Origin: JASGMR01 sp963664675
Lineage (GTDB): Bacteria > Thermotogota > Thermotogae > Petrotogales > Kosmotogaceae
Assembly: GCA_963664675.2 (NCBI GenBank)
Contig: CAXXLB010000014.1
Span: forward strand, 434,001-498,000
Direction: 5' to 3'
DNA length: 64,000 bases
How positions within the stretch are numbered: position 1 is the stretch's first letter; every line of letters starts with the position of its first letter. Under the pieces are notes generated by a model. That model saw only the letters and a program-made list of their open reading frames with translations. It was not told where the DNA came from and did not search any database. Made by a program: the position numbers and the translations under genes. Shown piece by piece: positions 17,930 through 25,633 of the stretch.

Positions 17930-18799
17930 TTACCTCCTAAATAGTTTTTCAAGCATTTTATTATATATTTTTTCTATTTTTTTAGCTGAAATAGAATCTT
18001 TCATAAAGATTACAGGTTTAGAATTCCTCGAAGCCTCTATTACCGATTTATCAAAGGGAATTTCAGCGAGTATTTCTATATTCTCTTTCCTGCACCAATG
18101 TTTTATTTCCATCGTTTTTTCAATATTTATGTCAAATTTATTTATTACAACATAAAAATCTGTTCTTAAATTTTTTACGGTTTCGACGATTCTTTCCAGA
18201 TCATGAATGCCTGAAACCGTTGGTTCTGTTACAATTATTGCAAAATCTGTCCCGACTATCGAACTGGTGGCCGCACAACCTATTCCAGGAGCACCATCTA
18301 TTAAAATTATATCTTTGCCTTCCTGCTCAGCCTTTTTTTGTGCCAGTTTTCTGACTTCTGCGACCAGGCCACCCGAAGTCTCTTCTCCAGGAAGTAACTG
18401 GGCGTGGCAGAAAGAAAATTTTTTTGCCGTTGAATAATAAAAATTGCCTGATTTGCATTTGTCCAGGTTTATGGCATCTACAGGGCAAACGAGTTTACAT
18501 ACTCCACATCCTTCACAGGCATATTTATCGACTTCGTATATTTCCCCCGGAATTACCGCATCGAATCTGCAATTGATCAGACACCTCCCACAACCAATAC
18601 ATTTGTCTGTGATTTCAGCCTTTTTATTTCCAAAAAATTCATAACTTTCCTTTTTTTCAGAATTCAGTAACAGATGAAGGTTTGGAGCGTCTACATCACA
18701 ATCCGCCATAACGTGGTTTTCAAAAAGGTAAGCGAGAGATCCCGCAAGTGTGGTTTTTCCCGTACCTCCTTTTCCGCTGATGATCGCTATCTGTTTCAT
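17930..18799 (-). CDS. MinD-superfamily ATPase with inserted two-cluster ferredoxin domain (second)
   Basis: 289 residues. A deviant Walker A, GKGGTGKTTLAG, at the N terminus and the MinD-type switch ADCDVDAPN are followed by an inserted bacterial ferredoxin (about 60-110). That insert has two 4Fe-4S motifs, CIGCGRCLINC and CEGCGVCKLVCP. The ATPase domain resumes with LIDGAPGIGCAATSSIVG. Such proteins belong to the Mrp/NUBP-like and MinD group and occur in pairs in anaerobes. The ATG overlaps the upstream gene's stop (ATGA), so the two ATPases are probably made in equal amounts and may form a heterodimer. A role in cluster handling for the NifX-like partners is inferred. Confidence 0.9.
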   Translation of the reverse strand: MKQIAIISGKGGTGKTTLAGSLAYLFENHVMADCDVDAPNLHLLLNSEKKESYEFFGNKKAEITDKCIGCGRCLINCRFDAVIPGEIYEVDKYACEGCGVCKLVCPVDAINLDKCKSGNFYYSTAKKFSFCHAQLLPGEETSGGLVAEVRKLAQKKAEQEGKDIILIDGAPGIGCAATSSIVGTDFAIIVTEPTVSGIHDLERIVETVKNLRTDFYVVINKFDINIEKTMEIKHWCRKENIEILAEIPFDKSVIEASRNSKPVIFMKDSISAKKIEKIYNKMLEKLFRR

Positions 18800-19647
18800 G
18801 ATTTCACCACTTCCTCGATCGAAGTGAAAATATCATTGAATCTTTTCTTCCATTCCTCATTTTTGATCACAAAAAGATTTCCATTCGAATATTCTGAAGC
18901 GATATCTCTGCTGAAAGGAATTTTTTCGATTATTTTTATTTTGTTTTCTTCGGCAAATTTATCTATTTCTTTGAATTCATCCGAATTTCTGTTTATTATG
19001 ATTCCAGACGGGATGTTCATTTCTTTCACTATCTCATATGCGATTTTTAAATCATGTAACCCAAAGGGGGTTCCTTCGGTTACCAACAATGCGAAATCAA
19101 CATTTCTCAAAGTTTCCACAACGGGACAAGTTGCTCCAGGTGGAGAATCGAATAAGATGACGGAGCTTTTATCTTCAACCATTTTTTTTAACTCTCTTAT
19201 TATTTTTACTCCGGAAGGTTCTCCAATTTTCAGTTCTCCTTCGGCAAAACTGAGGTTAGAATTTATTTCGCCAAATCTTATCCTGCCGAGTTCCTTTGGG
19301 ATTTCCGAAATTGCCCTTGTCGGGCAAACCATTGTGCATGCACCGCAACCATGGCAAAGATTTTTAAAAACCATTGTTGCGGTTGGAAATGCACTAATTG
19401 CAGAAAATTCACAAATATCCGAGCATTTTCCGCAATGAGTACATTTTTCCTGATCGACTCTGGGCAAAAACAGGTTAACTTTTTCTTCCCTGTTTATTTT
19501 AATATTGAAAAACAATCTGGAATTCGGTTCTTCAACATCAACATCAACGAGTTTAACTTTTTTATTTTCTGAAAGTACCCAGGCCAGATTTGTGGATATA
19601 AAAGTTTTTCCTGTTCCTCCCTTTCCTGATAAGACTGCTATCTTCAA
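18796..19647 (-). CDS. MinD-superfamily ATPase with inserted two-cluster ferredoxin domain (first)
   Basis: 283 residues. The start is TTG 19647 behind AGGAGGC; longer in-frame starts reach through the promoter and are rejected. Walker A GKGGTGKTFIS, the switch VDVDVEEPNSR, an inserted ferredoxin with CTHCGKCSDIC and CHGCGACTMVCP, and LFDSPPGATCPVVETL are visible. It is paralogous to the next gene, with the same domain order but distinct clusters. First gene of the cluster, behind a strong promoter at 19685-19713. The function is inferred from family and context: ATP-dependent, redox-linked metal cluster assembly. Confidence 0.9.
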   Translation of the reverse strand: MKIAVLSGKGGTGKTFISTNLAWVLSENKKVKLVDVDVEEPNSRLFFNIKINREEKVNLFLPRVDQEKCTHCGKCSDICEFSAISAFPTATMVFKNLCHGCGACTMVCPTRAISEIPKELGRIRFGEINSNLSFAEGELKIGEPSGVKIIRELKKMVEDKSSVILFDSPPGATCPVVETLRNVDFALLVTEGTPFGLHDLKIAYEIVKEMNIPSGIIINRNSDEFKEIDKFAEENKIKIIEKIPFSRDIASEYSNGNLFVIKNEEWKKRFNDIFTSIEEVVKS

Positions 19648-19684
19648 AAAAATGCCTCCTATATTATATGTTGTTTCGATATAT

Positions 19685-19713
19685 ATATTAATGTAATTAT
19701 TCCCTTTTGTCAA
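19685..19713 (-). promoter_or_regulatory. Promoter of the MinD/NifX cluster
   Basis: On the minus strand a perfect TTGACA (19713-19708), a 17-bp spacer and TAATAT (19690-19685) stand about 40 bp before the TTG start. It overlaps the -35 of the divergent promoter for the binding-protein gene, so the two may compete. Confidence 0.75.
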
Positions 19714-19735
19714 ACACCTTTCGGTTTTGGATAAT
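19707..19735 (+). promoter_or_regulatory. Promoter of the tandem binding-protein gene
   Basis: TTGTCA (19707-19712), a 17-bp spacer and GATAAT (19730-19735) face right, 42 bp before the ATG. The -35 shares bases with the leftward TTGACA. Confidence 0.55.
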
Positions 19736-19777
19736 GAATTATTATATAATTTAATCATACGAAAAGGGGGCGATGTT

Positions 19778-21187
19778 ATGAAAAAGTTATTTCTGACAGT
19801 TACAATCCTTTTATTCTTTTTAATTTTTGTTTTCGCTTTGGAACCACAATTTGTAATTAATCCATATCCGCCGTTCAGCTATCTCGAAAATGGAACGGAA
19901 ATGGGATTTTCTCTGGATGTTTTAAATGCGATTGCCGATGAATTAAACTCTGAAATAACAGTGAATTTCATGGAGTGGGACGATGCTTTCAGTAAATTGA
20001 AAGCGGGGAAAAATACTGCGATACCTTCAATAATAATGGATGACGAAAGAAAAGAAATGTTCAAATGGGTCGGTCCCATCAGCATATTAAAAACGAGTTT
20101 TTATTCAAAGAATAGTTCGGACATTGTTCTGAAAACTTTGGAAGATGCAAAATATGCAGATAAGATTTGTGTAGTAAAAGATTATTATTCTGAACGACTG
20201 TTGAAAGATCTGAACTTTGAAAATTTACTTGTTTTTGATACCGAAATCGAAGCGTTTAAAACGTTTTTAAAAAATGAAGATTATCTGTTTCCAAGTAATA
20301 ATTTCGGATTTGCCTATCTTTTAAATAAAAATTCCCAGGATATTTCAGATTTCAATGAGCTTTTAACATTTTCTCTTGATTTCATGTATATTGCATTTTC
20401 CTCTGATACAGAAGAGGAAATAATTGAAAAGTGGCAGGAAGGACTCGATGCAATAAAATTGAAGGGCGAACTTCAGAAAATATATAATAAGTGGTTGTCA
20501 TGTTCAACTGCTCCGGGGGTACAGATTTTTTTAACTGAAGAATATCCCCCTTTGACTTATTTGAATTCGAAAGGCGAACCTACAGGATTTGTGACGGATA
20601 TTGTTAAGGAAATAAATAAAAGAATGAAAAATGAAAAAAAGATATTTTTTGCAAGTTGGGATTTGATTTATAAAGCCGCACTTATCAATTCAAATGTAGT
20701 CCTTTTCAGTATGGCAAAGACTCAGGAAAGAGAAGATAAATTCGAATGGGTGGGACCCGTTATTAAAAACACGGCATATTTTTACAAAAATTCGGCTTCT
20801 AATCTCGCTTTGCCATCGATCGAATATGCAAAAAAAATAAATAAAATCGCGACTATTTCTGAATGGTGGACGGAACAACGGTTGAAAGAACTGGGCTTTG
20901 AAAATCTCATCAGTTATCAGACACCGGAAGAATGTGTTGATGCACTGGTGAAAAGAGATGTCGATCTTTCAATATTCACCGATTTGACCGTGAAAGATAT
21001 CGTAAAGAATTCAGATCATGAAATGAGAGAAATCCAGGAAATTCTTCCCTTTGAAACGATTGATGTATACATCGGAATATCGAAGGGTACCCCTGAAGAG
21101 TTTATTGATAAATTTATCGAGACGTATGATTCGATAGTTCTTGATGGAACATATTCGGAAATAAGATTAAAATATTTTCTGGAATAA
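19778..21187 (+). CDS. Tandem family 3 solute-binding protein (two SBP_bac_3 domains)
   Basis: 469 residues. ATG 19778 follows AAAAGGGGGCG; a signal peptide occupies about 1-21 (MKKLFLTVTILLFFLIFVFA). Two repeats of about 220 residues follow. Each opens with a P-P-x-x-Y-L block (PYPPFSYLENG, EYPPLTYLNSKG) and contains an E/D-R-E/K-x-x-F-x-W-V-G-P block (DERKEMFKWVGP, EREDKFEWVGP). The second holds STARs of the amino-acid-binding fold less strictly. No membrane anchor, GGDEF or kinase domain is attached, and no polar amino acid ABC permease or ATPase lies nearby. It may feed an unlinked transporter or act as a sensor partner. Ligand unknown. Confidence 0.88.
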   Translation: MKKLFLTVTILLFFLIFVFALEPQFVINPYPPFSYLENGTEMGFSLDVLNAIADELNSEITVNFMEWDDAFSKLKAGKNTAIPSIIMDDERKEMFKWVGPISILKTSFYSKNSSDIVLKTLEDAKYADKICVVKDYYSERLLKDLNFENLLVFDTEIEAFKTFLKNEDYLFPSNNFGFAYLLNKNSQDISDFNELLTFSLDFMYIAFSSDTEEEIIEKWQEGLDAIKLKGELQKIYNKWLSCSTAPGVQIFLTEEYPPLTYLNSKGEPTGFVTDIVKEINKRMKNEKKIFFASWDLIYKAALINSNVVLFSMAKTQEREDKFEWVGPVIKNTAYFYKNSASNLALPSIEYAKKINKIATISEWWTEQRLKELGFENLISYQTPEECVDALVKRDVDLSIFTDLTVKDIVKNSDHEMREIQEILPFETIDVYIGISKGTPEEFIDKFIETYDSIVLDGTYSEIRLKYFLE

Positions 21188-21337
21188 CACATTTTAAGGG
21201 AATCTTACGGTTCTTTTATTTGATTTATTGTTTTTGGCTCATCGGGAAAAATGGTAACCGGTTTTTAAATGAAAAGAATCGTTGTCTTTTTGAGTTGGAT
21301 TATTAAAGAATTGGGTGTTTTTCTTAAAAAACAATTA

Positions 21338-21367
21338 TTGACAAGTAAGAGAAGAAAATGGTAATAT
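21338..21367 (+). promoter_or_regulatory. Strong promoter of the glycan locus
   Basis: Perfect TTGACA (21338-21343), an 18-bp spacer and TAATAT (21362-21367). Transcription would begin near 21374, inside a palindrome. The rest of the 208-bp gap from 21188 shows no gene and no convincing terminator for the preceding gene. Confidence 0.8.
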
Positions 21368-21391
21368 ATATTCGTTCGGCGAGCGAATATA
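21367..21391. promoter_or_regulatory. 25-bp palindromic operator at the glycan locus promoter
   Basis: Inverted repeat centred at 21379 with left half TATATTCGTTCG; all twelve pairs match except 21375/21383 (T against G). It starts at the last base of the -10 and covers the likely transcription start, the classic site for a repressor. The next gene encodes a winged-helix protein that could bind it; this is inference. Confidence 0.7.
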
Positions 21392-21395
21392 AGAG

Positions 21396-22025
21396 GTGAT
21401 ATTTATTTTTTTTAAACATACGAACGATTATAAAAAAATGATGATTCTGGATTTGATCAGCAGTAATAAAAATCATTCTCAGGCTAACCTGGCTAAGAGA
21501 CTTAATGTTGCGGTGTCGATGATAAACAAGTATATCAATGAAATGGAACGGGAAGGTTTATTGAATAAAGATAATATAAACGGTAAAAAAATGAATTATG
21601 TGATAACAAAGAAAGGGGTATATGAGAGGGATTATCTTTTGACGACGTATTTGGATGAACTCCTTGAGATGTATAAAAAAGCAAAACACAGGATAGAAGA
21701 AAAATTTGAGGAAATAATAGAAAAGAAATACAGACGGTTTCTCCTTTTTGGTGCTGGGGAAACCGGAAAAGTTGTCCTGAACGTTTATAATGATTCCTAT
21801 AAAGATAAACTGGAGATTCTGGGTATAGTGGATGAAAATACAGAAAAAATAAACAAGAAAATCTGGGGTGTGAGGATTATTGCGATAGAAGAAGTCAAAA
21901 AATTGGAATTTCAGAAAATATTCATCACTTCCTTTGCTTACAGAGACAGGATATACAAGAAGTTGACCGATGAGAATATACCGGAGGAAAAGATAGATGA
22001 TTTTTTTGGGCAGGAAATATTATGA
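21396..22025 (+). CDS. Winged-helix / Rossmann-like fusion protein, likely regulator of the glycan locus
   Basis: About 205-209 residues. The N-terminal part (about 15-75) is a winged helix: ILDLISSNKNHSQANLAKRLNVAVSMI... with a YVITKKG wing. A helical linker follows (about 78-105). The C-terminal part (about 110-200) starts with FLLFGAGETGKVVLNVY, a glycine-rich nucleotide-binding turn like those in the N-terminal domains of PglD/PglF-type enzymes. The start is unclear: GTG 21396 lies inside the AGAGGTGAT site, and only ATA or ATT codons stand at good spacing. It overlaps the next gene by ATGA. It may sense a nucleotide sugar and control the locus; this is inference. Confidence 0.72.
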   Translation: MIFIFFKHTNDYKKMMILDLISSNKNHSQANLAKRLNVAVSMINKYINEMEREGLLNKDNINGKKMNYVITKKGVYERDYLLTTYLDELLEMYKKAKHRIEEKFEEIIEKKYRRFLLFGAGETGKVVLNVYNDSYKDKLEILGIVDENTEKINKKIWGVRIIAIEEVKKLEFQKIFITSFAYRDRIYKKLTDENIPEEKIDDFFGQEIL

Positions 22026-22687
22026 AAGATAGAATAGTTCTTTATGGCGGCGGCGGACACTGCAAAGTGATCATTTCGTTGTTGAAAAAAATGAATGATT
22101 TCATCATTGAGGGGATAATCGATGATGATGAAACCAAACTCCACAAATCGATTTTAAATGTAGAAATAAAATACACTTCCGGAGATTTGATGGAAATTTT
22201 TAACAGCGGCATCAAAAATATTTTCATTTCGTTTGGAAGTTTAGGATACCCAAAACTGAGGATAAAGGCGTATGAAAAGATCAAAAAAATCGGATTTAAT
22301 CTACCGTCGATAATTTCAAAGGATTCTTTTATAAATGAAGATGTGAATATAGATGAAGGAACTGTTATCATGCCTGGAGTTATTGTCAATCCGAGTACTA
22401 AAATCGGAAAGAATTGTATAATAAATACCGGAACCATAATCGAACATGATAATAATATTGCCGATTTTGTTCATGTGGCTTCCGGGGCTGTTTTAAGTGG
22501 AACAGTTGCCGTAGGAAAGAACACACATATCGGCACCGGGGCAACAATAATACAGAATAGACGCGTGGGCGAGAACTGTATTGTTGGCGCGGGCAGTGTT
22601 GTTGTAAAGGATATTGAGAACAGAAGTGTGGTTTATGGAGTTCCGGCAAAATTTAAAAGATATCAAGAGGTGAATTATGAAGATTGA
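22022..22687 (+). CDS. Sugar O-/N-acetyltransferase, NeuD/PglD family
   Basis: 221 residues. The N-terminal PglD_N Rossmann-like domain (RIVLYGGGGHCKVIISLL) is followed by a left-handed beta-helix of hexapeptide repeats (GVIVNPSTKIGKNCIINTG, AVGKNTHIGTGATIIQN, VGAGSVVVKDI). PglD uses acetyl-CoA to N-acetylate UDP-4-amino-4,6-dideoxy-GlcNAc; NeuD O-acetylates sialic acid. The catalytic-type His is in IEHDNNI. The following aminotransferase and 4,6-dehydratase favour the PglD reading and a product like UDP-N,N'-diacetylbacillosamine. It overlaps the upstream gene by 4 bp and the downstream gene by 11 bp. Confidence 0.88.
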   Translation: MKDRIVLYGGGGHCKVIISLLKKMNDFIIEGIIDDDETKLHKSILNVEIKYTSGDLMEIFNSGIKNIFISFGSLGYPKLRIKAYEKIKKIGFNLPSIISKDSFINEDVNIDEGTVIMPGVIVNPSTKIGKNCIINTGTIIEHDNNIADFVHVASGAVLSGTVAVGKNTHIGTGATIIQNRRVGENCIVGAGSVVVKDIENRSVVYGVPAKFKRYQEVNYED

Positions 22688-23792
22688 ACTTGCAAATCCA
22701 GATATTACAAATAAGGAAATTCAGGCAGTAGTCGATGTGATGAAAAGTGGTTGGTTGAGTATTGGCCCCAAGATAGAAGAATTTGAGCAAAAATTTAAGG
22801 ATTATCTTGGTGTTAGAAATGCGATTGGGGTTAACAGTGGTACCAGCGGATTACATTGTCTCGTGAAATCTATGGATATAAAAAGTGGTGATGAAGTAAT
22901 TACGACCCCCTTCAGTTTTGTCGCAAGTACCAACTGTTTCATGTTCGAAGGTGCTGTACCGGTTTATGTGGATATAGATCCGAAAACCTTTAATATAAAT
23001 ATAGATGCCATTGAAGACAAGATCACGGAAAAGACGAAGGCTATACTTCCCATTGATGTGTTTGGTCAGCCTCAGGATATGAAGAGGATAAAAAAAATTG
23101 CCGATAAATATAATCTTAAAGTGATAGAGGATTCATGCGAAGCCCTTGGAGCCGAATATGACGGAATAAAAGCGGGCACTGTCTGCGACGGAGCTGTTTT
23201 CGCATTTTATCCAAATAAACAGATTACGACTGGAGAGGGTGGGATGATAGTTACGGATAACGATGAAATTGCGGATTTATGCAGAAGTTACAGAAGTCAG
23301 GGAAGAGCAGTAACAGGTTTCTGGCTTCATCATGAAAGAATGGGATACAATTACAGGTTGAATGAACTGAATGCGGCCATCGGCTCCGTGCAGATGGACA
23401 GACTGGATTCAATACTCGTTCAGAGAGAAAAGGTTGCAAAGATGTATAATGAAAAATTGTCTGAAATTGAGGAAGTCATAACGCCGTATATAGATCCGAA
23501 CGTCACGAAGATGAGCTGGTTCGTATACGTGATTCAAATAGAAAAAGGATTGAACAGAAACAATATTATGAAATATTTGAAGGAAAATGGAGTAGCCTGC
23601 AGACCTTACTTCACTCCAATTCATATACAACCGTACATGAAAGAAAAATTTGGATTTGAAGGAGAAGATTTCCCCGTTACCTTCGATATAGGTAATAGAA
23701 GTATAGCTTTACCCTTTTATAATAAATTGACTGAAGAAGAGATTGATTATGTTGTTGAAATTTTGAAAAAGGCGATATTAAACGAAAAATGA
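22677..23792 (+). CDS. DegT/DnrJ/EryC1/StrS (PglE-like) sugar aminotransferase
   Basis: 371-residue PLP enzyme that transfers an amino group to a keto sugar nucleotide. Features are GVNSGTSGLHCLVKS near the cofactor phosphate, VIEDSCEALGAEYDG with the Asp that contacts the pyridine nitrogen, and FYPNKQITTGEGG carrying the PLP lysine. GYNYRLNELNAAIGSVQ follows. ATG 22677 is behind GAGGTG. With PglD- and PglF-like neighbours it probably aminates UDP-4-keto-6-deoxy-GlcNAc at C4. It overlaps both neighbours (11 bp and 4 bp), so the trio is translated together. Confidence 0.93.
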   Translation: MKIELANPDITNKEIQAVVDVMKSGWLSIGPKIEEFEQKFKDYLGVRNAIGVNSGTSGLHCLVKSMDIKSGDEVITTPFSFVASTNCFMFEGAVPVYVDIDPKTFNINIDAIEDKITEKTKAILPIDVFGQPQDMKRIKKIADKYNLKVIEDSCEALGAEYDGIKAGTVCDGAVFAFYPNKQITTGEGGMIVTDNDEIADLCRSYRSQGRAVTGFWLHHERMGYNYRLNELNAAIGSVQMDRLDSILVQREKVAKMYNEKLSEIEEVITPYIDPNVTKMSWFVYVIQIEKGLNRNNIMKYLKENGVACRPYFTPIHIQPYMKEKFGFEGEDFPVTFDIGNRSIALPFYNKLTEEEIDYVVEILKKAILNEK

Positions 23793-25633
23793 ATATTAAT
23801 GTTAGAAAAAGTAACGCTTTAAAAATAATAATATTAATGGTTGTCGATGCTGTTTTAATAAATGTTGCGTATATTTTGGCTTATAATCTGACTTATTTAA
23901 GATTCGATATCGGTATAGATTACGCCCTGTTCAAACCGTATCTTGATAATATTGTAATTATTACCGTAATAAAAATTTTCATCTATTACTTGTTCAGACT
24001 TTATAACACGATATGGAAATATGCAGGTTCAAAGGAGTTACTGCAGATAATTTTAACATCAATCGTTTCAAATTCAATGATTTTGAGCTACTTTTTTATA
24101 ATTGGTCGGGTAGTTCCGAAAAGTATATTCATTATCGTTGGAATGATAGATATTCTTTTCATTGGTGGAACCAGATATCTTTTTAAAGTATTTGATTTAA
24201 GAAGAAGCCTTTTCAAAAAAGAAACTGAGACGAAAAGGGTAATGATAATCGGTGCCGGAGACGCCGGCGCTGCTGTTATAAGAGAATTGAGAACCCATCA
24301 GGATTCCGGAAGCAAACCTGTAATTGTCATAGATGATGATGTCAGAAAAAAAGGCCAGAGAATAAGTGGATTGAAAATAGCCGGTTCGACTAAAGATATA
24401 GAAAAAATAGCCGCAAAAAAGAGAATCGATGAGATAATAATTGCCATTCCATCGGCAAAAAAGAAAGAGATCAAGAGAATAGTTACTGAATGTAATAAAA
24501 CGAAATGTCAGCTCAAAACTCTTCCCAGTCTATTCGAATTGATAGAAGGTGAAGTTTCCATAAATCAGATCAGAGAAGTCAAAATTGAAGATCTCCTTGG
24601 CAGGGAAGAGATAAATCTTGATTTGAAGGAAATAAGCGATTTTATAAGAGGAAGAAGAATAATGATAACGGGTGCAGGAGGTTCTATAGGTTCCGAACTC
24701 TGTAGACAGATAGCGAGTTATAAACCGGAGCAGATAATTTTGCTCGACATTTATGAAAACAATCTTTATGATCTCCAGAATGAATTGAGAAGAAGATTTC
24801 CACAACTTGAAATGAAATCGATAATTGCTTCTATAAGAGACAGAAAGAGAATATTTGAAATTTTTGAAAAAACGAAACCTCAGGTTATCTTTCATGCCGC
24901 CGCTCACAAGCACGTTCCTCTCATGGAAGAGAATCCTCAGGAGGCCATAAAAAATAATGTTTTTGGAACACTGAATCTGATAGAAGCGGCAGATGAATAT
25001 GGAGTTTCAAGGTTCGTTCAGATATCGACGGATAAAGCGGTGAACCCTACAAACATTATGGGAGCTTCCAAAAGAATCTGTGAAATGCTCATTCAGGCTT
25101 ACGATAAAAAAAGCGAAACAGAATACGTTGCCGTAAGGTTTGGAAACGTTCTTGGAAGTAATGGAAGTGTGATACCTCTGTTTAAAAAACAAATTGCAAG
25201 TGGAGGACCCGTTACTCTGACGCATGAGGAAATCACGAGATTTTTCATGACCATACCGGAAGCGGTGCAACTCGTATTACAGTCGGGTTCGATGGCAAAG
25301 GGCGGAGAAATATTTGTGTTGGATATGGGTGAACCTGTGAAAATAATCGATCTGGCGGAAGAATTGATAAAATTATCCGGATTTGAGCCGTATGAGGATA
25401 TAGATATAAAAATAATTGGATTACGGCCCGGTGAAAAGTTGTATGAAGAATTATTGATGGATGAAGAAGGAATTCAAAATACTAAATATAAGAAGATTTA
25501 TATAGGAAAACCTCAAAGTTTCGATGTTGAAAAGTTGAAGCAAAGACTGAAAATATTCGATGATATGACGGATGAAAATATAAAAGAGAAGATCAAATCG
25601 ATAGTGACTACCTATGAGAATGGAGGAAAGTAG
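23789..25633 (+). CDS. Membrane UDP-GlcNAc 4,6-dehydratase, PglF/CapD/FlaA1-like
   Basis: 614 residues. About four N-terminal transmembrane helices (about 10-130) are followed by a CoA-binding-like Rossmann domain (VMIIGAGDAGAAVIREL) and an extended SDR domain from about 285 (TGAGGSIGSELCRQI). The active region is STDKAVNPTNIMGASKR, with Met in place of the usual SDR Tyr (MxxxK), as in PglF and FlaA1-type dehydratases. RFGNVLGSNGSVIPLF follows. It makes UDP-4-keto-6-deoxy-GlcNAc, the substrate for the aminotransferase encoded just upstream. Full length and apparently intact. It overlaps the aminotransferase gene by ATGA. Confidence 0.93.
   Translation: MNINVRKSNALKIIILMVVDAVLINVAYILAYNLTYLRFDIGIDYALFKPYLDNIVIITVIKIFIYYLFRLYNTIWKYAGSKELLQIILTSIVSNSMILSYFFIIGRVVPKSIFIIVGMIDILFIGGTRYLFKVFDLRRSLFKKETETKRVMIIGAGDAGAAVIRELRTHQDSGSKPVIVIDDDVRKKGQRISGLKIAGSTKDIEKIAAKKRIDEIIIAIPSAKKKEIKRIVTECNKTKCQLKTLPSLFELIEGEVSINQIREVKIEDLLGREEINLDLKEISDFIRGRRIMITGAGGSIGSELCRQIASYKPEQIILLDIYENNLYDLQNELRRRFPQLEMKSIIASIRDRKRIFEIFEKTKPQVIFHAAAHKHVPLMEENPQEAIKNNVFGTLNLIEAADEYGVSRFVQISTDKAVNPTNIMGASKRICEMLIQAYDKKSETEYVAVRFGNVLGSNGSVIPLFKKQIASGGPVTLTHEEITRFFMTIPEAVQLVLQSGSMAKGGEIFVLDMGEPVKIIDLAEELIKLSGFEPYEDIDIKIIGLRPGEKLYEELLMDEEGIQNTKYKKIYIGKPQSFDVEKLKQRLKIFDDMTDENIKEKIKSIVTTYENGGK

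Noticed and set aside
19648..19758. N-terminal extension of the first ferredoxin-MinD ATPase
   Set aside because: It would be translated across the gene's own promoter; TTG 19647 with AGGAGGC is the family N terminus.
21367..21391. 5'-leader RNA hairpin rather than operator
   Set aside because: The predicted transcription start falls inside the repeat, so the full stem would not be transcribed; a DNA operator fits better, though not proved.
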